Below, piece by piece: positions 1 through 5,952 of a stretch of DNA of 5,952 nt. The first letter of the stretch is position 1. Every line of letters begins with the position of its first letter. Both the position numbers and the translations under genes were made by a program. A model generated the notes under the pieces. It ran no database searches. It had not been told where the DNA came from and saw only the letters and a program-made list of their open reading frames with translations. The stretch comes from Microcella sp. Lineage in GTDB: Bacteria > Actinomycetota > Actinomycetes > Actinomycetales > Microbacteriaceae. Location of the stretch: contig JAIWOM010000101.1 of NCBI GenBank assembly GCA_020216895.1, positions 1 to 5,952 on the forward strand, given 5' to 3'.

Positions 1-5
1 AGCGG

Positions 6-524
6 TCAGGCGCCGCGCTGGTCGGGCGCGCACGCGCACACCTCAGGGCTCCAGCCGCACTCGGCCAGGGCGCGGTCGCCGATCGGGTTCACGCCGGGGC
101 CGGCGGCGAGGCTGTGCCCGACGAGGGCGTGCAGGCACTTGACGCGCGTGGGCATGCCGCCGGCGCTGTAGCCGGTGATCTCTTCGACCGCCAGCACGCT
201 CTCGCGGTCGGCGAGGTACTGCTCGTGGGCCGCGCGGTACTGCTCGGCGATCGCCGGATCCGCCTCGAGCTCGGCGGCGAGCTCGGCCATGCGCCCGTTC
301 GCCTCGAGGTGCGACACGGCGACCGTCGCGGCCGGATGGGTCAAGTAGTAGAGCGTCGGGAAGGGCGTGCCGTTGGCGAGCCGCGGGCGCGTGGCCACCA
401 CGGTCGGAGCACCGCAGACGCAGCGCGCGGCGATGCCGATGACGTCGCGGGCCGGGCGACCGAGCTGGGCGCTGACGAGCTCGACATCGCGATCGGTGAA
501 GGGGGCGAACGGCGGGCGGCTCAT
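6..524 (-). CDS. DUF501 domain-containing protein
   Basis: Complete 172-residue protein of the DUF501 family, whose biochemical role is unknown. Actinobacteria commonly carry it downstream of eno and the FtsB/DivIC gene, often before an exopolyphosphatase gene, which would lie just outside this window. Near the N-terminus is a CVCGAP motif (Cys35, Cys37). The best conserved-looking block is GGMPTRVKCLHALVGH at about 122-137, with Cys130, His132 and His137. Three more cysteines follow (156, 163, 165). This Cys/His pattern could bind a metal, which is inference. No signal peptide or membrane helix is visible, so it is probably cytoplasmic. The ATG overlaps the stop of the upstream gene by 4 bp (ATGA), so the two are likely translationally coupled. 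The stop (TGA) is only 5 bp from the window edge. The family call is firm; the function is not. Confidence 0.9.
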   Translation of the reverse strand: MSRPPFAPFTDRDVELVSAQLGRPARDVIGIAARCVCGAPTVVATRPRLANGTPFPTLYYLTHPAATVAVSHLEANGRMAELAAELEADPAIAEQYRAAHEQYLADRESVLAVEEITGYSAGGMPTRVKCLHALVGHSLAAGPGVNPIGDRALAECGWSPEVCACAPDQRGA

Positions 525-1036
525 TCGGCGCCCCCGAACTCGGGCGCGAGCAGCTGGTCGGCCGGCAGGTCGGTGAGTCCGGCGGTGACGATCGACGACA
601 GCAGGGCCCGGGTCCAGTCGACGCGGGTGGTCTGGATCTCGTCGCTGACGGGGGTGCTGTCACCGTCGTCGAGGGTCAGCCCGTCGTCGACGACCAGGTA
701 GGTGATGTCGCCCGGGTACACGTAGAGCAGGCGGTCGCGGGCCTGCGCCTCGATGTAGGCCGGATCCTGCCAGCGATCGATGTCGCGCTGCAGCCCGTCG
801 ACGATCGCCTGCTGCTCGGCGACCCGGCGCTCGAGCTCGGCGATCTCGTTCTGCTGCTCGACGAGCACCCGCAGCGAGGGCGCAAGCACGATGAGCGCGC
901 CGACGATCAGCAGCAGCACCGTGACGGTGAAGCCGGAGACCTGCAGCGACCGGAACCACGGCATCGTCGCCGGAGCGCCGTCGGGCAGCGCGACGGGCGC
1001 GGTGCGCGACGCCTGCGGACGCGGTGCTCGGGCCAT
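521..1036 (-). CDS. FtsB/DivIC-family septum formation initiator protein
   Basis: A 171-residue bitopic membrane protein of the septum formation initiator (DivIC/FtsB) family. In characterised members it joins FtsL and FtsQ in the divisome and helps activate septal peptidoglycan synthesis. A short basic, Pro/Ala-rich cytoplasmic tail (1-33) precedes one membrane helix at about 34-53. A coiled coil follows at about 56-88 (EQQNEIAELERRVAEQQ region). Then comes the family block RWQDPAYIEAQARDRLLYVYPGD at 88-110, recognisable by its W-x-DP-x-YIE-x-x-AR core and final PGD. The tail after 120 is longer than in E. coli FtsB (about 103 residues) and is acidic, then hydrophobic; longer tails are usual in actinobacteria. 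The start is weakly supported: only a G-rich run precedes the ATG. It lies 89 bp behind eno with a hairpin between, and overlaps the DUF501 gene by 4 bp. Confidence 0.9.
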   Translation of the reverse strand: MARAPRPQASRTAPVALPDGAPATMPWFRSLQVSGFTVTVLLLIVGALIVLAPSLRVLVEQQNEIAELERRVAEQQAIVDGLQRDIDRWQDPAYIEAQARDRLLYVYPGDITYLVVDDGLTLDDGDSTPVSDEIQTTRVDWTRALLSSIVTAGLTDLPADQLLAPEFGGAE

Positions 1037-1056
1037 GCCCCCAGCTTAAGCGCCGC

Positions 1057-1086
1057 GCCCGCCGACCCCGGGCAGGGGCGGCGGGC
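1057..1086 (-). terminator. Hairpin between eno and the ftsB-like gene
   Basis: GCCCGCCG at 1057-1064 pairs perfectly with CGGCGGGC at 1079-1086. After one mismatch a further 3 G:C pairs form (1066-1068 with 1075-1077), closing a small loop. The stem starts about 40 nt after the eno stop. No T-run follows on the minus strand, only GCGGCGCTTAAGC, so it is not a classical intrinsic terminator. It may be an attenuator that lowers read-through from highly expressed eno into the division gene, or a transcript-stabilising 3' stem. The stem is seen; the function is inferred. Confidence 0.4.
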
Positions 1087-1125
1087 ACGGTGCGGTTCGG
1101 GATGCTCTCCCGAGGCCGTTCGGAC

Positions 1126-2448
<1,323 letters not shown>

Positions 2449-2472
2449 TCACCGCGGGGTGGAAGAGTGCGG

Positions 2473-3732
2473 TCAGGGAGCGCTGTCGAGCCTACGCCAG
2501 TCGAGGGCGGCGGCATCGGCCGCACTGTCGGCGGGCACGAGCGCGAAGCGCGTGCAGCCCTCGGCGGCGAGCTGATCGAGGGCGGCCTTCAGGTTCTTCG
2601 GGCGCTTGAGCAGCCGCACCCGGGCTCCGTCCGCGACGAGCGCCGTCTTGAGCGCCATCAGGGTGCCGAGGTCGAGGGCGGCGTCGTGCACGAGAGCGAC
2701 CATGTCGCTGCGGTCGTCATCGCCGAGGTCGACGAGGTCGATGAGCCGCTCGAAGCCGAGCGAGAAGCCAGTGGCGGGCACGTCGGCGCCGAGGAAGCGG
2801 CCGATCATGCCGTCGTAGCGGCCGCCGCCGCCGAGCGAGTAGCCGAGCTCGGGGTGCGCGACCTCGAAGATCGGGCCCGTGTAGTAGCCCATGCCGCGCA
2901 CGAGCAGCGGGTCGAACCGCAGCGGGATGCCCGGGAGGGCCTGGCGCAGCGCGCGCAGGTCGGCGACTGCCGCCGCAGTGTCGCCCGGCACGCCCTCGAG
3001 CATGCTCCACGAGGCTGCGGCATCGGCGTCCAGGTCGATCCAGCTCATCATCGCGCCCGCTTCGGCCACGCCCAGCTCAGTCAGTTCGGCGACGACCGCA
3101 TCGAGCCCGATCTTGTCGAGCTTGTCGAGCGTGATGAGCGCCTTCGGCTGCAGCGCCTCGGGCACCGCGGCTGCGGTCAGCCAGGCGGTCAGCAGCCGGC
3201 GGTCGTTGAGACGGATGCTGCAGCCGGGGATCCCGAGCGCGTCGAGCGCCGCCGCCGTCGCGGTGATGAGCTCGGCCTCGGCGATGACGCCGGGCTCGCC
3301 GATGATGTCGATGTCGCACTGCACGAACTGCCGGTAGCGGCCCTTCTGCGGGCGCTCGGCCCGCCAGACGGGCGCGATCTGGATCGCGCGGAAGACGCCC
3401 GGCAGCGCGCCGCGGTTGCTCGCGTAGAAGCGGGCGAGCGGCACGGTGAGGTCGAACCGCAGGCCGAGGTCGGCGAGGTCGAGCGGCGTCGCGGCGGCCC
3501 GGAGGTCATCCGTCGTCAGGCCGCGCTTCATGACCGCGTAGGCGAGCTTCTCGTTGTCGCCGCCGAGGCCCGAGAACAGCCGGGCCGTGTCCTCGACCAC
3601 GGGGGTCTCGATCTCGTCGAAGCCGTGCGCGGCGTACACCGACCGGATGCGGGCCAGCACCCGCTCGCGGCGGGCCTTGTCGGCCGGCAGGATGTCGCGC
3701 ATGCCGCGCGGGGGTGTCACGGGGGCGGCCAT
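2473..3732 (-). CDS. hisS: Histidine--tRNA ligase
   Basis: Class II aminoacyl-tRNA synthetase that charges tRNA-His with histidine; cytoplasmic and expected to be a homodimer. The 419-residue protein has the usual parts: entry motif PPRGMRDILP (7-16); motif 1 region HGFDEIETPVVED (36-48); LRFDLTVPLARF (91-102); motif 2 with RAERPQKGRYRQF at 124-136; QCDIDIIGE (138-146); the histidine-binding loop LVRGMGYYTGPIFE (277-290) with probable catalytic Arg279; the glycine-rich GGGGRYDGMIGRF (301-313); and motif 3 GFSLGFERL (322-330). A small anticodon-binding domain fills about 344-419. The DLTVPLAR and QCDIDI signatures match the HisRS lineage shared with archaeal and eukaryotic enzymes, not the LRPEGT type of E. 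coli and M. tuberculosis. HisZ is an alternative for HisRS-like proteins, but the C-terminal domain and intact motifs argue for a true synthetase. The gene starts 24 bp after tetR, with only a poorly spaced GAGGG before the ATG. Confidence 0.95.
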   Translation of the reverse strand: MAAPVTPPRGMRDILPADKARRERVLARIRSVYAAHGFDEIETPVVEDTARLFSGLGGDNEKLAYAVMKRGLTTDDLRAAATPLDLADLGLRFDLTVPLARFYASNRGALPGVFRAIQIAPVWRAERPQKGRYRQFVQCDIDIIGEPGVIAEAELITATAAALDALGIPGCSIRLNDRRLLTAWLTAAAVPEALQPKALITLDKLDKIGLDAVVAELTELGVAEAGAMMSWIDLDADAAASWSMLEGVPGDTAAAVADLRALRQALPGIPLRFDPLLVRGMGYYTGPIFEVAHPELGYSLGGGGRYDGMIGRFLGADVPATGFSLGFERLIDLVDLGDDDRSDMVALVHDAALDLGTLMALKTALVADGARVRLLKRPKNLKAALDQLAAEGCTRFALVPADSAADAAALDWRRLDSAP

Positions 3733-3756
3733 GCCCTCGATTCTGTCACGGTGCGC

Positions 3757-4359
3757 TCAGGCGACGGGTGCCGCGAGGAGCGCGGCGACGCGCTCACCGT
3801 AGGCGGCGAGCGCGCGCTCGAACGCGGCGGTGGCGCCGGCATCGTCGCGGGTGACGACCAGGTCGAGCTGGAATCCGTAGAGCTGATCGACGAGGATGCG
3901 CGATTCGATGCGCGCCTGGGCCGGGTCCACGCCGAGGCGCTCGAGAGCCTCAGCTCCCCACGCGACCCAGCGCGCGTGGACGTCGCGCCCGCCAGACCGC
4001 AGCGCGGGGTCGGTCACCTCCATGAGGGCCGCCTCGAACTCGAGGCGGAGCAGCGCGCGGGTGTCCGGCTGCAGGAATCCCTGCCAAGAGGCGCGGATCG
4101 CCGCGAGATGGGCGTCGAGCGAGGGGGCGTCGGCGAGCTCGGCGGCAATCACCGCGTCCTGCCGCGCCGCCACCGCTCGGATGATCTCGGCGATGAGCTG
4201 GTCGCGGGTCCCGAAGTGGTAGACGAGCGTGAACGGGCTGACCCCGAGCGCATCGGCGAGGCTGCGGAACGTGACACCCGAGAGCGGATGCCCGTGCAGG
4301 TGCGCGACGATCGCCGCGAGCAGCTCGGGCTTGCGGTCGGGGTCGGTGCGTCGGGCCAT
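3757..4359 (-). CDS. TetR-family transcriptional regulator
   Basis: A 200-residue repressor-type protein. The N-terminal helix-turn-helix spans about 11-57. FRSLADALGVSPFTLVYHFG at 31-50 holds the turn (ALGVS) and the recognition helix ending in the typical YHFGTRDQLI. The remaining residues (about 60-200) form an all-helical ligand-binding and dimerisation domain whose ligand I cannot name. The ATG sits in an A+T-rich island with no Shine-Dalgarno sequence. A promoter-like pair ends six bases before it, so a leaderless transcript is predicted. Inverted repeats overlap this promoter, which suggests autoregulation. The gene lies behind the ABC cassette but is separated from it by 264 bp and a terminator-like hairpin. 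hisS follows after 24 bp. Whether it controls the ABC genes, hisS or a distant target cannot be read from the sequence. Confidence 0.92.
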   Translation of the reverse strand: MARRTDPDRKPELLAAIVAHLHGHPLSGVTFRSLADALGVSPFTLVYHFGTRDQLIAEIIRAVAARQDAVIAAELADAPSLDAHLAAIRASWQGFLQPDTRALLRLEFEAALMEVTDPALRSGGRDVHARWVAWGAEALERLGVDPAQARIESRILVDQLYGFQLDLVVTRDDAGATAAFERALAAYGERVAALLAAPVA

Positions 4360-4365
4360 GAAATA

Positions 4366-4394
4366 AACATAACAAACGGTTGCTATGAGAACAA
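4366..4394 (-). promoter_or_regulatory. Putative leaderless promoter of the TetR gene
   Basis: On the minus strand TTGTTC (4389-4394) is followed after 17 bp by TATGTT (4366-4371), matching the sigma-70/SigA consensus at 3/6 and 4/6. The -10 element ends exactly six bases before the ATG, so the expected transcription start is the A of the start codon. The absence of any ribosome binding site agrees with this. Leaderless mRNAs are common in actinobacteria. Confidence 0.5.
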
Positions 4395-4403
4395 CTGTTA
4401 TGT
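4367..4403. promoter_or_regulatory. Putative TetR operator (overlapping inverted repeats)
   Basis: Three overlapping symmetries lie in the A+T-rich island. Outer arms ACATAACA (4367-4374) and TGTTATGT (4396-4403) are perfect 8-bp inverted repeats 21 bp apart. CATAACAAACGGTTGCTATG (4368-4387) is a 20-bp near-palindrome with 8 of 10 pairs symmetric. Directly adjoining it, AGAACAACTGTTAT (4388-4401) is symmetric in 5 of 7 pairs. This resembles two abutting operators covering the whole tetR promoter. TetR-family proteins typically bind such palindromes at their own promoter. Repressor binding is inferred. Confidence 0.6.
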
Positions 4404-4408
4404 ATTAT
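4380..4408 (+). promoter_or_regulatory. Putative plus-strand promoter overlapping the tetR promoter
   Basis: TTGCTA (4380-4385) and TATTAT (4403-4408) are separated by 17 bp and match consensus at 4/6 and 5/6, better than the tetR promoter itself. A transcript would start near 4414-4416 and run away from tetR into a region without a recognisable protein gene. The site lies within the operator-like repeats, so the same repressor could control both directions. It may be a chance match in A+T-rich sequence. Confidence 0.35.
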
Positions 4409-4455
4409 CTAGAACACGAGGGTGCGCGGAGGCTGCTGACGCCCCGCCCCTCGCC

Positions 4456-4473
4456 CCCGGCACGGCCGCCGGG
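4456..4473. repeat. Short G+C-rich hairpin
   Basis: CCCGGC (4456-4461) and GCCGGG (4468-4473) pair over 6 bp around a six-base loop. It is the weakest and outermost member of the hairpin group in this gap. Alone it could be chance in such G+C-rich sequence. Confidence 0.35.
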
Positions 4474-4481
4474 CATCGACG

Positions 4482-4509
4482 GGGTCGCGCATCGGGGGAT
4501 GCTCGACCC
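4482..4509. repeat. Hairpin 1 of a tandem hairpin group
   Basis: 4482-4493 pairs with 4498-4509: GGGTCG with CGACCC, then GCATC with GATGC, one mismatch between them and a GGGG loop. That is 11 of 12 pairs. It ends one base before the next hairpin and shares the GCATC/GATGC core with it. Confidence 0.6.
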
Positions 4510-4510
4510 G

Positions 4511-4544
4511 TGCGCCGCACGCATCCACCCCGATGCGCGGCGCA
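4511..4544. repeat. Hairpin 2 of a tandem hairpin group
   Basis: TGCGCCG (4511-4517) pairs with CGGCGCA (4538-4544). After a two-base bulge CGCATC (4520-4525) pairs with GATGCG (4532-4537) around a six-base loop, giving 13 pairs. It directly abuts the terminator-like stem. Parts of hairpins 1 and 2 can instead pair with each other (4484-4497 with 4528-4541, 14 pairs with one G:T). Confidence 0.6.
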
Positions 4545-4581
4545 GGGCGCCTTCCGACATTCGGGTTGTCGGAGGGCGCCC
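4545..4581. terminator. Strong terminator-like hairpin after the ABC permease gene
   Basis: GGGCGCCTTCCGACA (4545-4559) pairs with TGTCGGAGGGCGCCC (4567-4581) over 15 bp, with one G:T pair and a 7-base loop. For minus-strand transcription it begins about 42 nt after the permease stop and would end the ABC operon, although no T-run follows on that strand. In the plus direction the pyrimidine-rich GCTTCTCGTCCT follows at 4582-4593, so it could also stop plus-strand transcripts. A bidirectional terminator is the simplest reading. Confidence 0.7.
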
Positions 4582-4623
4582 GCTTCTCGTCCTGCGGCTG
4601 ATCCTCGAGCCGGAGCGGGCCGA

Positions 4624-5718
4624 CTAGGCGACGCGGCTGCCGGTCGGCAGCGCCCCCGCCGGCGTGCGCGTGCGGGCGATCGACGCCGCCAGGGCCGCAC
4701 CGGCCAGCAGCAGGTGGATCACCAGGCCCACGAACCAGCTCGGCACAGTACGGGCGAAGATCTCCTCCGGGGAGTCGCTCTGGTAGCCGAGGCTCGGGTC
4801 GCCGGCGAGCGCGGCGCCGCACTCGTCGTAGACGACCTCGCTGTCGACGGGCAGCTGGGCGCTGCGGGGGCCGAGGGCGATCTGCCCGAAGAGGTCCTCC
4901 GGGTAGCCGTACTCGTTGAAGGTCGTCGGCGCCGCATCCGCCAGCACGACGTAGGGATTGGCGGCCAGGATGCCCCAGACCAGGTCGAAGCGCGGCACCG
5001 AGCTGACGAACGTCGTCGGCTGCTCGCAGATGATCTCCTCCGGCAGGCCCGTCTCCGGGTCGAACTCCCCGCCCTGCGAGTAGTCGATGCCGATGTAGGT
5101 CTGCCGCTGCTCGGTCTGGAAGGCGAGGCCGCCGAGCGTGAACGCGATGAGCGTGCCGATGCTGAGCGCCGCGACGACCAGGTAGGTCGTGACGACCGAG
5201 AACAACGGTCGCGTGATGAGCCCCGACAGGCCCACACCGACCGCCGCCACGACCCCGAGCTCGAGCACGAGCACGCCCAGCGAGGCGGCGAGGGTGTCAC
5301 CGCGCACGCCCCCGGCGATGAGCGTGAACAGCAGGGCGGGCAGCGACGCGGCCAGGAAGGTCAGCGCGACCGTCCAGGCGGCGAGGAACTTGCCGAGCAC
5401 GATCTGGTTCGCGCTCGCGAGGGTGACCTGCGTCGTCGCGAGGGTTCCGGCATCGCGGTCGCCGTTGATGGCGGCACCGCTGATGGCCGGAGTGACGAGC
5501 GTGCCGACCAGCAGCACGAAGAAGATGATCGTCGAGTAGACGCCCGCCGATTCGGCGACGCCGTTGTCGAAGGCGGCGAGTGATGCCCAGAGCAGCGCCG
5601 TCACGATGCCCACGAGCACGAACACGACGCTCACCAGCACCACCCACGCGGTCGAGCGGATGCGCTGCTGCAGCTCGAGCCGGACGATGGTGCCGAGCGT
5701 GTCGAGGTAGCGGCTCAT
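4624..5718 (-). CDS. ABC-2-type transporter permease
   Basis: A 364-residue integral membrane protein, the channel subunit of an ABC exporter whose ATPase is encoded just upstream. About six membrane helices are visible at 23-46, 59-79, 111-135, 145-168, 172-199 and 327-347. The segment GDRDAGTLATTQVTLAS (86-102) after helix 2 is the typical ABC-2 element, related to the E-R-x-x-G-T-L pattern. Between helices 5 and 6 is a hydrophilic loop of about 125 residues (200-325), acidic and with Cys231 and Cys300, its only two cysteines. It is probably extracytoplasmic and could carry a disulfide, which is inference. The ATG overlaps the ATPase stop by 4 bp (ATGA), and GGAAGGGGG (5725-5733) six bases upstream is a good ribosome binding site. 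The substrate is unknown; related systems export lipids, peptides, drugs or polysaccharides. Confidence 0.88.
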   Translation of the reverse strand: MSRYLDTLGTIVRLELQQRIRSTAWVVLVSVVFVLVGIVTALLWASLAAFDNGVAESAGVYSTIIFFVLLVGTLVTPAISGAAINGDRDAGTLATTQVTLASANQIVLGKFLAAWTVALTFLAASLPALLFTLIAGGVRGDTLAASLGVLVLELGVVAAVGVGLSGLITRPLFSVVTTYLVVAALSIGTLIAFTLGGLAFQTEQRQTYIGIDYSQGGEFDPETGLPEEIICEQPTTFVSSVPRFDLVWGILAANPYVVLADAAPTTFNEYGYPEDLFGQIALGPRSAQLPVDSEVVYDECGAALAGDPSLGYQSDSPEEIFARTVPSWFVGLVIHLLLAGAALAASIARTRTPAGALPTGSRVA

Positions 5719-5952
5719 CGCTCGCCCCCTTCCATCGGGGCGGATGCCGGGTCGGCGGCTCCGGCACCGGCGTCGGCACCGGCCCCGACGGTGGTCTCGG
5801 CGCTGCGGGCGAGGTCGAGGAAGGTCGCCTCGAGCTCGCCGACGGCGGGGCCGAAGGCGGTGACGGCCACGTTCTCGGCGACGAGGCGGGCCAGCACGGA
5901 TGCGGCCTCCTGCTCGCCGGCGACGGCGACCGTCGTGCCGAGGTGGTCGGGC
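5715..5952 (-). CDS. ABC transporter ATP-binding protein (3' end, partial)
   Basis: The last 79 codons of a gene that continues beyond the window. The visible part starts near PDHLGTTVAVAGEQEAASVL and continues with LARLVAENVAVTAFGPAVGELEATFLDLAR. The LEATFLDL ending is characteristic of the C-terminal extension of ABC-2 exporter ATPases. An Ala/Gly-rich, probably disordered tail (GAGADAGAGAADPASAP) precedes the stop. Walker A, signature and Walker B motifs lie outside the window, so the assignment rests on this C-terminal motif and on the overlapping permease gene. There is an internal Met-coded possible start at 5897, but the reading frame stays open to the window edge and the upstream residues fit the family, so the gene is taken as truncated by the window. 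Confidence 0.8.
   Translation of the reverse strand, partial: PDHLGTTVAVAGEQEAASVLARLVAENVAVTAFGPAVGELEATFLDLARSAETTVGAGADAGAGAADPASAPMEGGER

Noticed and set aside
4422..4439. A very short plus-strand GTG frame (VRGGC) just after the candidate transcript start
   Set aside because: Five codons with no conserved or regulatory features; chance is the better explanation.
4385..4627. An 80-codon plus-strand frame in the tetR-permease gap
   Set aside because: Its ATG lies inside the promoter/operator region, upstream of the predicted transcript start. There is no ribosome binding site, it runs through the hairpins, and the product resembles no family.
5715..5897. A separate 60-residue protein starting at an internal ATG
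   Set aside because: The frame stays open to the window edge and the upstream residues continue the ABC ATPase C-terminus, so it is part of the truncated ATPase gene.

Overview
The window is a G+C-rich (by eye about 70%) actinobacterial chromosome segment. Every protein gene reads on the minus strand, so transcription runs from high to low coordinates. The eno-ftsB/divIC-DUF501 order is a conserved actinobacterial housekeeping cluster. The HisRS type, the TPPRGMRD start of hisS and the overall protein style point to Microbacteriaceae. The family assignment is inference from recalled homologues, not a search.

Layout in transcription order. (1) 5952-4624: the 3' end of an ABC transporter ATPase gene, overlapping by 4 bp (ATGA) a six-helix ABC-2-type permease. 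This is a two-gene export cassette of unknown substrate. (2) 4623-4360: a 264-bp gene-free stretch in two parts. The distal part is G+C-rich and holds consecutive hairpins, including a strong 15-bp terminator-like stem at 4545-4581. The part next to tetR is an A+T-rich island with inverted repeats and two overlapping promoter-like sequences pointing in opposite directions. (3) 4359-3757: a TetR-family repressor gene, predicted to be leaderless. (4) 3732-2473: hisS, only 24 bp behind tetR. (5) 2406-1126: eno, with a clear Shine-Dalgarno sequence. (6) A strong hairpin at 1057-1086, then ftsB/divIC and a DUF501 gene that overlap by 4 bp.

The genes cover translation (hisS), glycolysis (eno) and cell division (the FtsB/DivIC-like protein), next to an accessory export system and a regulator. 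The housekeeping part is ordinary. The least explained sequence is 4360-4600. There a repressor promoter, operator-like repeats, a plus-strand promoter-like sequence and a run of hairpins lie together without a plus-strand protein gene. A short structured plus-strand RNA is one possible reading, but it is unproven. No tRNA, rRNA, CRISPR array, insertion sequence or attachment site was seen.
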